A stretch of 39,199 nucleotides of DNA from Clostridium frigidicarnis (GCF_900111985.1 NZ_FOKI01000031.1:1-39199); one strand, 5' to 3'; shown: positions 31,766-39,199, counted from the first letter of the stretch. The notes: generated from the letters alone by a model not told the origin. Program-made: numbers and translations.

Positions 31766-32278
31766 ATGAAGGGATACATACATGTTTATACAGGAAATGG
31801 TAAAGGTAAAACTACAGCTGCTTTTGGGGTCGCATTAAGATCTTTACTTAATGATAAGAAAGTATATGTTGGACAATTTATTAAGGGGATGAAATATAGT
31901 GAAACAGCTATAGAAAATTACTTTAATAACATAAAAATAGAACAGTTCGGCGATGGTTGTTTTATAAACAGAAAACCTAGTGAAGAAGATAAAATTATGG
32001 CTGAAAATGGACTATCCAAAATAAAATCTATATTAACTTCTTCAGAATATGATTTAGTAATATTAGATGAATTAACTATAGCTTTATATTTTAAACTATT
32101 ATCACTTAAAGACGTTATTGATGTTTTAAAAAGAAAAAGAGAAGAAGTAGAAGTTATAATAACAGGCAGGTTCTGTCCTCAAGGGTTAATAGATTTAGCT
32201 GATCTTGTTACTGATATGACTGAGGTAAAACACTACTATACTCAAGGTGTGTTATCTAGAAAAGGTATCGACTGCTAA
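31766..32278 (+). CDS. cobO: corrinoid adenosyltransferase, CobA/CobO/BtuR type
   Basis: Transfers the adenosyl group of ATP to reduced cob(I)alamin, making the adenosylcobalamin needed by glycerol dehydratase. The 170 residues contain the atypical P-loop TGNGKGKTT (9-17), FGVALRSL, the acidic pair in VILDELTIAL (98-107) and the characteristic C-terminus EVKHYYTQGVLSRKGID. GAGGTGAG precedes the ATG. The gene is monocistronic and 13 kb from dhaB, with no other cobalamin gene nearby, so it probably works in salvage. No cobalamin riboswitch is visible upstream. Confidence 0.92.
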   Translation: MKGYIHVYTGNGKGKTTAAFGVALRSLLNDKKVYVGQFIKGMKYSETAIENYFNNIKIEQFGDGCFINRKPSEEDKIMAENGLSKIKSILTSSEYDLVILDELTIALYFKLLSLKDVIDVLKRKREEVEVIITGRFCPQGLIDLADLVTDMTEVKHYYTQGVLSRKGIDC

Positions 32279-32295
32279 CAAAAAATGGCTACGTT

Positions 32296-32409
32296 ATTTT
32301 TCAAGTTGAGAGTTGAAAGTTGAAGATTTAATCCTTCGCTCTCAACATTCAACTTTCAACTAAAAAGTATTAATATGTTTAATGTTTTTTAAGTTATCTA
32401 CAAATTCAA
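32296..32409. repeat. repeat tract with 13-bp inverted repeat and 57-bp arm shared with 524-580
   Basis: GTTGAAAGTTGAA (32312-32324) is matched by TTCAACTTTCAAC (32348-32360). The following 57 bases resemble 524-580 at about 80 percent and end TTATCTACAAATT. Confidence 0.65.
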
Positions 32410-32440
32410 CTTGATTATAAATTTCTATAGAGTAAATAAA

Positions 32441-32491
32441 GAAAGGACTATACTTATACGTGATATTAACTCACCCTTTAGCATAGTCTTA
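32441..32491 (-). terminator. possible terminator after the carboxypeptidase gene
   Basis: On the minus strand AGACTATGCT pairs with AGTATAGTCCT (one bulge), followed by TTTCTTTATTT. Confidence 0.45.
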
Positions 32492-32497
32492 TTTATC

Positions 32498-34006
32498 CTA
32501 TAATGATACGTTATATATTTTTGAATACTTATTTCTTAAATAATCCAAGAAATACTTACAATTTAATTCTTCTCCTGTAACCTTCTTTAACAGTTCATCT
32601 GTATCATAGATTTCACCATGACAATGGATGTTTTCTCTTAACCACTTATTAACATGGGATAAGTCACCCTTCCCAATTTCCTCATACATGTTAGGCATAT
32701 CCTTAAACATAGCATTTAAAAATTGAGCTGAATAAATATTTCCTAACGCATAGCTTGGAAAATATCCAAACATACCTGCTCCCCAATGCATATCTTGAAG
32801 TATTCCATCCTCATAATTTTCGGCGTTCATTCCTAAGTATTCATTATATTTTTTATTCCATAGCTCTGGTAAATCATTAAGATTAACTTCTCCATTTACA
32901 ATCATTTTTTCTAACTCATATCTTATTATTATATGAAGATTATATGTTACCTCATCCGATTTAATCCTAACTAAAGATGGTTCAACTTTATTTATAGCCT
33001 TGTAGAAATCATCTAAACTAACATCCTTAAGATGATTTACTATTTCCTGTGCTTTAGGATATATTCCCTTCCAAAATTCATAGCTTCTACCAATTATGTT
33101 TTCATAAAATCTTGATTGTGATTCATGTAAACTCATAGAAGCCGCTCCATTTAATCCTATATCACTTAAGCTTTCTGGTATATTTTGCTCATATATCCCA
33201 TGCCCACCTTCATGAATACTTGAAAAAATAGCCTTAGTAAAATTATTTTCAACATACTTAACTGTAAGTCGTATATCTTTATTACTTGTATTTGTAGTAA
33301 ATGGATGTTCACTTTCTGCTACCGCTCCACTATTAAAATCAAAGCCTATCTTATTTAAAACATACATGCATAATTCTTTTTGTTGAGTTTTACAGGTTTT
33401 TTTCTTTAAAAAGTCTTCTTTTATTATAACATTGCTTTCTTTAAGCTTATTTAAAATATCTACAAGACCTTCTTTTAAATCATAAAAAACCTTATCAAGC
33501 TTTTTAACTGTTAATCCAGATTGATACTTATCTAAAAGAGCATCATATGGATTTTCTTCATATCCATAATACTCCAGAAACTCTCTAGTCATGTTTATAA
33601 TTTCTTCTAAGCTCGGTTTAAATATAGAATAATCATCTTTTATTTTTGCTTCTTCCCATTTACTCTGAGCTTCAGATGTAGTTATAATCCATTGTTGTTG
33701 TCTATCTTCTGGAACTTTGTTCATATCCTCAAAATATTTCTTTAATTTTTTAATTCCTCTTTGTGATATAAAATCTAAATCTTCTTCTTGAAAAGAGTAT
33801 ATAAGATTCTTAAATCTATCAGATGTTATAATATTATATACTATATTAGATAAGCATCCTAGGACTTCTCCTCTATCCTTTGACCCATTCTTAGGCATAG
33901 AAACGCTTCTATCTAATGACAGAATAGCTGATGCATGTTCTAAGTAATGTATTTCTTTTAAACAATTTTTAAGCTCTTCTAACTTTTTAATAGTTTCTGG
34001 TTTCAT
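32498..34006 (-). CDS. M32 family (Taq-type) metallocarboxypeptidase
   Basis: Removes C-terminal amino acids from peptides in the cytosol. The 502 residues are mainly helical, as in carboxypeptidase Taq. The zinc motif HEGGH is at 265-269 (SSIHEGGHGIYEQ) with the third ligand Glu295 in LHESQSRFYEN. Upstream are the conserved HPFT (ESEHPFTTNT) and DIRLT motifs, and downstream DMHWGAGMFGYFPSYALGN. No export signal. The length is normal for the family. It lies between a tail-to-tail repeat region and a 120-bp promoter gap. Confidence 0.95.
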   Translation of the reverse strand: MKPETIKKLEELKNCLKEIHYLEHASAILSLDRSVSMPKNGSKDRGEVLGCLSNIVYNIITSDRFKNLIYSFQEEDLDFISQRGIKKLKKYFEDMNKVPEDRQQQWIITTSEAQSKWEEAKIKDDYSIFKPSLEEIINMTREFLEYYGYEENPYDALLDKYQSGLTVKKLDKVFYDLKEGLVDILNKLKESNVIIKEDFLKKKTCKTQQKELCMYVLNKIGFDFNSGAVAESEHPFTTNTSNKDIRLTVKYVENNFTKAIFSSIHEGGHGIYEQNIPESLSDIGLNGAASMSLHESQSRFYENIIGRSYEFWKGIYPKAQEIVNHLKDVSLDDFYKAINKVEPSLVRIKSDEVTYNLHIIIRYELEKMIVNGEVNLNDLPELWNKKYNEYLGMNAENYEDGILQDMHWGAGMFGYFPSYALGNIYSAQFLNAMFKDMPNMYEEIGKGDLSHVNKWLRENIHCHGEIYDTDELLKKVTGEELNCKYFLDYLRNKYSKIYNVSL

Positions 34007-34130
34007 GAAAATAGCCCCCCAAAAAACTTATTTTATTTAACAGTTATATAAAATCACATCATTTATATTATAAATTTAACTATATATAACATTTTATTAA
34101 CTTAGTATGGTAAGTTAAATTTCACCCCAA

Positions 34131-34307
34131 TTAAAAATCTTCTAATTGCATATCTAATACCGATTCAGTCTCACTACAATATTTAGTTATCAAGCATTTT
34201 CCTAAACTCCTAGGACATCTTTTGCACATGCAATCTAATGCTAACCCATCACAATTTCCCGCTTTTAATTCTGGGCATTGGATACAGTTGTCTCCTCCTA
34301 CCGCCAT
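34131..34307 (-). CDS. 58-residue Cys-rich protein, unknown function
   Basis: I do not recognise this family. Reading the minus strand from ATG 34307 gives 58 residues with eight cysteines at 8, 11, 19, 26, 28, 31, 38 and 44: MAVGGDNCIQCPELKAGNC, then DCMCKRCPRSLGKC and KYC, and an acidic tail. The spacing suggests two zinc or iron-sulfur sites. AGGAGGG lies about six bases before the ATG, which strongly supports translation. It starts only ten bases after the stop codon of the TIM-barrel gene, so the two are almost certainly one transcript. It is short enough to be missed by a 60-codon cut-off. Confidence 0.75.
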   Translation of the reverse strand: MAVGGDNCIQCPELKAGNCDGLALDCMCKRCPRSLGKCLITKYCSETESVLDMQLEDF

Positions 34308-34317
34308 GAAATCCCTC

Positions 34318-35001
34318 CTAATCTATATCTTTGTCTAATTCGTATCCTGCTCTATAGCTTATCATTATATCATTCAATATATCTGCTGTTGATGATGGTG
34401 TATATGTTATAGCATTAGCCCCAGCATCAATAGTTGATCTTATACTTTCTTCTGTTGGTCCGCCGGTAGCTATAACAGGGAAATCAGGATAGATTTCTCT
34501 TATCTTTCTTACTATTTTAGGTGTATCTTTTCCCCCTGAAACATTAAGAATTGTAGCTCCTGATTCTATTCTTGATCTAAAATCTTCAAATTCTGAAACA
34601 ACAGTTACTACTATAGGAACATCTATTGTCCTTCTTAATTTTTCAATTACACTGTTAGGTGTTGGGTTGTTAACAACTACTCCCATTGCTCCTTTAAACT
34701 CTGCATCAAGTGCTAAGTTTACAACTCTCTTACCTGTAGTTATTCCTCCTCCAACTCCACAAAAAACAGGAACATCTGCAGACATAACTAAAGCTTGAGT
34801 TATTACAGGTTGCGGTGTAAATGGATAAACTGCTATTATAGCATCTGCATTTGAATTTCTTATAACCGCAACATCTGTTGAAAATAGAAAAGACTTTAAT
34901 CTTTTCCCAAATATTTTTATGCCACTCGCATTTCTTATTATATTTGGAACTTCTATCATGTGACTCCTTAAAGTTCCTTTTATTTCTGGTACTTGCTTCA
35001 T
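34318..35001 (-). CDS. phosphate-binding TIM-barrel protein, unknown substrate
   Basis: The 227-residue protein has an (alpha/beta)8 pattern with barrel-end loops: VFCGVGGGITTGKRV (about 80-94), MGVVVNNPTPNSVIEKLRR, SGATILNVSGGKDTPKIV and the standard phosphate-binding pair ATGGPTEESIRSTIDAGANAITYTPSS (about 183-209). This resembles indole-glycerol-phosphate synthase, ThiG and nitronate monooxygenase relatives, but no catalytic set identifies one of them. It is followed at once by the 58-residue Cys-rich gene. Databases often label such proteins simply 'hydrolase', which I would not trust. Confidence 0.75.
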   Translation of the reverse strand: MKQVPEIKGTLRSHMIEVPNIIRNASGIKIFGKRLKSFLFSTDVAVIRNSNADAIIAVYPFTPQPVITQALVMSADVPVFCGVGGGITTGKRVVNLALDAEFKGAMGVVVNNPTPNSVIEKLRRTIDVPIVVTVVSEFEDFRSRIESGATILNVSGGKDTPKIVRKIREIYPDFPVIATGGPTEESIRSTIDAGANAITYTPSSTADILNDIMISYRAGYELDKDID

Positions 35002-35170
35002 TAAAAATTCCCCCTAAGCTGCTTCATATATTATACTAAACTTTATCAATATCTTAATTATATATCTAAAAACACCCTATTTGAAGTATGTTTTATAAAA
35101 ATTGTATATAATATCTATTAAATTTATTTATAGTTACTAATATCTTGTATCTTAAATAAATACTTGTGGT

Positions 35171-35230
35171 AATACCCCTATATACTATTATATAATTTAA
35201 ATATATATATATTTATTTAAAGGGGGTATT
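35171..35230 (+). promoter_or_regulatory. inverted repeat enclosing the promoter-like region and ribosome site of the DUF1576 gene
   Basis: AATACCCC (35171-35178) is the exact complement of GGGGTATT (35223-35230), the second arm overlapping the AAGGGGG ribosome site. Between them is a purely AT segment with TATTAT (35186-35191) and TATAAT (35191-35196). It could be an operator, or a leader stem hiding the ribosome site if transcription starts upstream. Confidence 0.45.
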
Positions 35231-35231
35231 T

Positions 35232-36482
35232 ATGACTAAATCATTAAGATTGTACTATCATCTAATATTTATTTTTTTATTATTTATATTGTTTGGGCTA
35301 ATTATAGATAGACCACATAATATTCTAAAGGGTTTGAAGGAAATAATTATCAATTCCGACATATTAGTAACCGATTACATAGCTCTCACTTATAGAGGTG
35401 CTGCATTTGTAAATTCAGGATTAACCTCTCTTAGTTGTGTGTTTTTATTAGTTGTTTTAAAAGTTAAACCTAATGGCTCTACTTTAATGGCTTTATTTTT
35501 GATGACAGGGTTTAGTTTTTTCGGTAAAAATATATTAAACATATGGCCTCTTATATTTGGGGTCTGGCTACATGCTAAATACCAAAGGGAACCATTTTTA
35601 AATTACATACTAATTGCTATATTAGGAACTGCTTTATCACCTATTGTTAGTCAAATCGCCTTTACCGGAATATTTCCATCCCAAATATCATTATTTTTAG
35701 GTATAATAAGTGGTATTATTATAGGATTTATATTGCCTCCACTTTCAGCTCATTGTACCAAACTACACCAAGGTTATAATTTGTATAACATAGGTTTATC
35801 AGCTGGGCTTATCGGTACATTGTTAATGTCTATATTTAGAGCTTTTGGCATAGACTTTCCTAAAAGACTTTTATGGGCAAGTGGTAATAACCTTGAATTT
35901 TTAATGTTTTTAATAACTATATTCCTATTATTAATAATTATAGGATTTTTTAAAAATAATAAAAGTTTTAAAAATACATTAAAAATAACAAAACATAGTG
36001 GTAGACTAATAACAGATTACTTAATACTATATGGAGGAGCTGCCTATATAAATATGGGTATACTAGGGTTATTTTCAACCTTGCTAGTGCTTTTAATCGG
36101 GGGAGACTTAAATGGTCCTACAATAGGTGGAATATTTACTATAGTTGGATTTGGTGCTTTTGGTAAGCATCTTAAAAACATTATCCCTATACTTATAGGA
36201 GCAATACTATGTGGTATTTTTAGCGTTTGGGATATAACTTCTCCTCAAGTTATTTTAGCCATATTGTTTAGTACTACATTAGCTCCTATAGCTGGTCAGT
36301 ATGGATTTTTTTATGGTGTAGCAGCTGGATTTATTCATGTATGTATCGTAATGAATACCGCTTATTTACACGGGGGTTTAAATTTATATAATAATGGATT
36401 GGCTGGAGGATTAGTGGCAATAATACTTATACCAATAATTAATTCAATTAGAAAGGATTCTAGTAAACATGCAATATATTAA
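35232..36482 (+). CDS. DUF1576 membrane protein with internal duplication
   Basis: Function unknown; probably a transporter or channel. The 416 residues are largely transmembrane helices. Two halves match: LVTDY...RGAAFVNSG (46-63) with LITDY...GGAAYINMG (259-276); GFSFFGKN (93-100) with GFGAFGKH (306-313); TALSPIVSQ (133-141) with TTLAPIAGQ (348-356); HQGYNLYNIGLSAGLIG (179-195) with HGGLNLYNNGLAGGLVA (380-396). Such pseudo-twofold architecture, with re-entrant Gly/Asn-rich segments, recalls urea- and ammonium-type channels, but this is inference. AAAGGGGG precedes the ATG. Its stop overlaps the next gene's start by 14 bases. Confidence 0.85.
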   Translation: MTKSLRLYYHLIFIFLLFILFGLIIDRPHNILKGLKEIIINSDILVTDYIALTYRGAAFVNSGLTSLSCVFLLVVLKVKPNGSTLMALFLMTGFSFFGKNILNIWPLIFGVWLHAKYQREPFLNYILIAILGTALSPIVSQIAFTGIFPSQISLFLGIISGIIIGFILPPLSAHCTKLHQGYNLYNIGLSAGLIGTLLMSIFRAFGIDFPKRLLWASGNNLEFLMFLITIFLLLIIIGFFKNNKSFKNTLKITKHSGRLITDYLILYGGAAYINMGILGLFSTLLVLLIGGDLNGPTIGGIFTIVGFGAFGKHLKNIIPILIGAILCGIFSVWDITSPQVILAILFSTTLAPIAGQYGFFYGVAAGFIHVCIVMNTAYLHGGLNLYNNGLAGGLVAIILIPIINSIRKDSSKHAIY

Positions 36483-36810
36483 TCAAAGAAATATAAAAAT
36501 TATAGATGAACTCATTAACTTTTGCTATTCTCAAGATTCTAATCATGTGTCTATAGATATCAAAACTGAAGATAGAAAAACAACTTTTACAATAAAGACA
36601 ACAATACATAACTTATCTAAATCAGTTCTTGATGACTTAGAAAGACTTCTTAACTGTCCGAGGTGCCACGAGATGGAGGAGTGCTATTGGGAACTAGGTG
36701 GCAATGATGATATGGATTGTAAGCTCTCTCTTATAGGTATGATGATAGATAGCGCTATTATATGCTACGATAATCCTTATTTAACTATAACTTTAACTAG
36801 AACTATTTAA
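36469..36810 (+). CDS. small protein coupled to DUF1576, unknown function
   Basis: Not recognised. The 113-residue cytosolic protein starts within the end of the membrane protein gene (14-base overlap), so the pair is translationally coupled and probably functions together. A CPRCHEMEEC motif (about 64-73) supplies three Cys and one His, suggesting a metal or redox site, followed by an acidic loop and a hydrophobic C-terminus. A terminator ends the two-gene unit. Confidence 0.75.
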   Translation: MQYINQRNIKIIDELINFCYSQDSNHVSIDIKTEDRKTTFTIKTTIHNLSKSVLDDLERLLNCPRCHEMEECYWELGGNDDMDCKLSLIGMMIDSAIICYDNPYLTITLTRTI

Positions 36811-36855
36811 TAGCTTATACGGTTTGTTGTAATATCTAACTTACACTTTAAAATT

Positions 36856-36906
36856 AAAAAGCTGTGAAGTATTATTATGTGAATTAATATACTTCATAGC
36901 TTTTTC
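36856..36906. terminator. terminator after the DUF1576 pair
   Basis: AAAAAGCTGTGAAGTAT pairs with ATACTTCATAGCTTTTT (one mismatch) around a short loop; bidirectional. It may also end the minus-strand sfsA-NUDIX transcript. Confidence 0.85.
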
Positions 36907-37070
36907 TTAAGATAAGTTTATCCTATGTCTACCGTTGCTGACACTCAAATATAATCACTGCTATTCTCATAAATAAGTTCTTCTAATCTTCATATGTATT
37001 TTTTTAATAAAATTCCATTTAAAATTAAAAATCACTTTATAAATATTGTTTATAAATCTATTCAGTTCTT

Positions 37071-37625
37071 TTATGCATCTTCTTGATTACACTCACAATT
37101 ATTGATATCACATCTATAAGCTCTCTGCCCCGTGTAATCTATCTCCTCTAAAACCTTCCTAACTATACGTTTTCCTATTTCATCTTCACTCATTTCACAA
37201 ATTGCATCTTCTATACTTCCCCAAGCTACCCACTCAACTTCATCAGATTTCTTTATCTCCCCATCTTTATAATGAGCCATGAAAGTAAGCATTATTATTT
37301 CTCTTGATTTAAGATATTCGCTTCCTAAGTATTTTACATCCTTAATTTCAATACCTGTTTCTTCTAAGACCTCGCGGTGAACAGTTTCTTCAACGGTTTC
37401 TCCATTTGTAACATATCCTGAAACTAATACCTTAGAATCTTTAAATATATAACTTTGTTTTAACAATAATATTTGGTCATCTTTAATTACCGCTACAATA
37501 ACGCAAGGTTTTGGAGTATCAAAAAACATCAGATCGTGATCCTTACAATAAGGTACTCCACCTTCATCCCAACTATATTTTTCAATAAGTTCTTTACCAC
37601 ATAACGGACAAAATTTAAATTTCAT
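37071..37625 (-). CDS. zinc-ribbon NUDIX hydrolase, NudC-like
   Basis: Probably hydrolyses NADH or a related dinucleotide. The 184 residues start with a zinc ribbon (Cys6, Cys9, Cys27, His30), then a NUDIX domain with GYVTNGETVEETVHREVLEETGIE (70-93). The NudC specificity motif SQPWPFPxS, expected shortly after the box, is not present; the position reads SEYLKSREIIMLTF, so the substrate may differ. The C-terminal tail has extra cysteines (RCDINNCECN). It begins 17 bp after sfsA, so they are co-transcribed. Confidence 0.85.
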   Translation of the reverse strand: MKFKFCPLCGKELIEKYSWDEGGVPYCKDHDLMFFDTPKPCVIVAVIKDDQILLLKQSYIFKDSKVLVSGYVTNGETVEETVHREVLEETGIEIKDVKYLGSEYLKSREIIMLTFMAHYKDGEIKKSDEVEWVAWGSIEDAICEMSEDEIGKRIVRKVLEEIDYTGQRAYRCDINNCECNQEDA

Positions 37626-37642
37626 AAAATTACCTCCTAAAA

Positions 37643-38353
37643 CTAAAGCTCTACAGGAATTCTTTTATATAAAGTTACTGAATCCTCTTTTACTTTGCAA
37701 CAATATGCCATTATATCTACACCATTTTCAGAAGCTTTTCTTAGAGCCTTTCCAAACTTCTCATCCATTTCATCATTAGGTCTAAAAGATTTAACATCAT
37801 CTAATTGAATAACAAACATAATTCCAGCCCCTCTACCACTATTCTTAACTTCTATAAGTTCTAATATGTGTTTTGTTCCTCTCTCAGTAGGAGCATCGGG
37901 AAATCTTGTTTCTCCATTATCCTCTAATGTTACACCCTTAACTTCTAAATAGTATTCTTCCTTAATCACATTCAATCCTTTTTCTGATTTTGCTAACTTG
38001 AAATCAAATCTACTACTGCCATATGTTTTTTCTCTTGAAATATAGTTATAATCTTTAAGCTCATCTATGATTTTATTATTAAGAGCCTCTTCTACTAATT
38101 TATTAGGCATTTGTGAATCTATATTTATTAACCTAACACCTTTATATGCAGCAATCAAGCTATATGCTGTCTTTCTATTAGGATTATTTTCTTCTCTTAA
38201 TATAACAGTTGTATCCTCTTTTAATATTTCCTTACATCTTCCCGTATTTGGAACATGAGCCATTATCTCTACTCCATTTAGATTAACAAAACCTTGAAAT
38301 CTATTAGGTCTTCTTAAAAAAGTAGCTTTTACTGTATTTTTGTCGATATCCAT
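37643..38353 (-). CDS. sfsA: SfsA family protein (DNA/RNA-binding, predicted nuclease)
   Basis: Named for sugar fermentation stimulation in E. coli; the fold pairs an OB-like N-terminal domain with a restriction-endonuclease-like domain. The 236-residue protein has FLRRPNRFQGFV near residue 13, HVPNTGRC (34-41), the nuclease-type SRFDFKL, the YYLEVKGVTLE core with the Glu-x-Lys pair, and FPDAPTERGTKHILEL, all family hallmarks. Length is normal. Upstream lie the DnaA-box cluster and the rRNA operon end. Confidence 0.95.
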   Translation of the reverse strand: MDIDKNTVKATFLRRPNRFQGFVNLNGVEIMAHVPNTGRCKEILKEDTTVILREENNPNRKTAYSLIAAYKGVRLINIDSQMPNKLVEEALNNKIIDELKDYNYISREKTYGSSRFDFKLAKSEKGLNVIKEEYYLEVKGVTLEDNGETRFPDAPTERGTKHILELIEVKNSGRGAGIMFVIQLDDVKSFRPNDEMDEKFGKALRKASENGVDIMAYCCKVKEDSVTLYKRIPVEL

Positions 38354-38435
38354 ATCTTTTTCTCCTTTTATACTTGTACATAATTTCTACAAAATAATTC
38401 CAAATAAAATAGTTATATTGTATAAAATAATCAAG

Positions 38436-38519
38436 TTATCCACAGAAAAGTATGACTATTCTGGTTTATCTAAAGATATGCACAGAATTTGTCCACATTA
38501 TCCACAGTTTTTATCCACA
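38436..38519 (+). promoter_or_regulatory. cluster of DnaA boxes
   Basis: Perfect TTATCCACA at 38436-38444, 38498-38506 and 38511-38519, plus TTGTCCACA at 38489-38497 abutting the second, and a weaker TATGCACA near 38478. All are on the plus strand within 84 bp, and very AT-rich DNA follows (38530-38757). The region 38354-38757 contains no gene. It could be a DnaA-titrating cluster, part of the origin region or a regulator of sfsA. Confidence 0.75.
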
Positions 38520-38758
38520 GGCTTGTTAATATAGTGTGTGTAATATGTATTTTTTAATACATTATTGATATTTAATGCTACATTCTAAATTACTATATGA
38601 AAATTTCACATAACTGGATAACTTATCTTTCAATAAACATATAACTTTTCTATTATAACGTCAAGTACTTGTTGTTTATACTATAAAATTTTTTGAAATT
38701 TCATCTGAAGTATGAATTATTAGATTTGCAAAAGATATGAATTAAAAATTTATAAAAC

Positions 38759-38793
38759 AAAAAACTGGATGTATAAATACAACCAGTTTTATT
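38759..38793 (-). terminator. terminator of the rRNA operon
   Basis: AAAACTGGTTGTAT/ATACATCCAGTTTT (one mismatch) followed on the minus strand by TTTTGTTTT, directly after the tRNA-Glu 3' end. Confidence 0.85.
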
Positions 38794-38868
38794 TGGTGAC
38801 CCATAGGGGAATCGAACCCCTGTTACCACCGTGAAAGGGTGGTGTCTTGACCGCTTGACCAATGGGCC
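38794..38868 (-). tRNA. tRNA-Glu (anticodon TTC)
   Basis: A 75-nt cloverleaf on the minus strand: acceptor GGCCCAT/ATGGGTC, anticodon loop CTTTCAC giving UUC, T-loop GGTTCGAATCC, and an encoded CCA end. It lies seven bases after the 5S rRNA as the last gene of the rRNA operon. Confidence 0.97.
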
Positions 38869-38875
38869 TTGCTAA

Positions 38876-38992
38876 CCTGGCAACATCCTACTCTTCCACA
38901 CAGTCACCCATGCAGTACCATCGGCCCTCTAAAGCTTAACTTTCCTGTTCGGTATGGGAAGGAGTGTGACCTTTAGAGGCATCATTACCAGA
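38876..38992 (-). rRNA. 5S ribosomal RNA
   Basis: On the minus strand from TCTGGTAATGATGCC to GATGTTGCCAGG, about 117 nt, with the typical CACTCCTTCCCATACCGAA and GGGTGACTGTGTGGAAG segments. Exact ends may be off by one to three bases. Confidence 0.95.
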
Positions 38993-39037
38993 TTCTATGA
39001 AAGATTGCTCTTTCAAAATTACACATAGATTTTTATT

Positions 39038-39199
39038 TGGTCAAGCCCTCGACCTATTAGTATGAGTCAGCTGAATATATTGCTATACTTACACCTCTCA
39101 CCTATCAACCTCGTGGTCTTCAAGGGGTCTTACTAACTTACGTTATGGGAAATCTTATCTTGAGGTAGGCTTCACGCTTAGATGCTTTCAGCGTTTATC
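39038..39199 (-). rRNA. 23S ribosomal RNA, 3' end (partial, continues beyond the window)
   Basis: On the minus strand the visible part ends ...ACTAATAGGTCGAGGGCTTGACCA, the usual Firmicute 23S 3' terminus, and contains GAAGCCTACCTCAAGATAAG. It is cut by the window edge. The 45-bp spacer to 5S contains no tRNA. Confidence 0.95.

Overview
The window looks like a chromosomal segment from a low-GC, strictly fermentative Clostridium-type Firmicute. The evidence is very AT-rich spacers, strong AGGAGG ribosome binding sites, protein families typical of clostridia, an rRNA operon end, and a coenzyme-B12-dependent glycerol-to-1,3-propanediol operon laid out as I remember it from Clostridium pasteurianum. 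Species cannot be fixed from sequence alone. Most genes run on the minus strand, away from the rRNA operon at the right edge. Together with a cluster of DnaA boxes at 38436-38519, this suggests the replication origin lies to the right (inference).

Layout, left to right. 1-600: the 3' remnant of an IS3-type transposase and an intergenic repeat tract. 600-3350: a secreted GH20 hexosaminidase and a Cys-rich pentapeptide-repeat protein. 3470-10430: hypB, a large iron-sulfur flavoprotein and hypA, followed by a three-gene ABC importer whose ATPase has a histidine-rich tail; this reads as a nickel or other metal module. 10900-11600: mtnN. 11700-18360: dhaB-dhaC-dhaE (glycerol dehydratase), dhaF-dhaG (reactivase), a GlcG/HbpS-family protein and dhaT (1,3-propanediol dehydrogenase), all on the minus strand. 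18750-21400: an acetyltransferase with an apparent premature stop, then a PocR-domain histidine kinase and AraC-type response regulator that probably control the dha operon. 22150-23600: pdxS-pdxT (vitamin B6) behind a three-site operator array. 23900-26000: a zinc ribbon protein, a PrmA-like methyltransferase and a CPBP membrane protease. 26100-29740: a serine cluster (class V aminotransferase, serA, DUF1015). 30190-36810: a NUDIX hydrolase, two small Cys-rich proteins, a corrinoid adenosyltransferase, an M32 carboxypeptidase, a TIM-barrel protein and a DUF1576 membrane protein with an overlapping small partner. 37070-38350: a NudC-like NUDIX protein and sfsA. 38790-39199: tRNA-Glu, 5S rRNA and the 3' end of 23S rRNA.

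How the parts fit: glycerol or a derivative would be sensed by the PocR kinase; the regulator would bind two 13-bp direct repeats 21 bp apart next to the dhaB -35; DhaBCE makes 3-hydroxypropionaldehyde, DhaFG repairs the enzyme, DhaT disposes of NADH as 1,3-propanediol, and the distant adenosyltransferase can supply adenosylcobalamin. No glycerol dehydrogenase, dihydroxyacetone kinase, B12 biosynthesis, microcompartment shell, hydrogenase or hypC-F genes lie in the window.

The most unusual non-coding content is a family of five dispersed palindromic elements (AGGCACAT...ATGTGCCT). Four sit 27-53 bp upstream of start codons, and one is expanded to about 160 bp with three nested stems. A second family consists of ACTTGTA/CAATTGT-type tracts.
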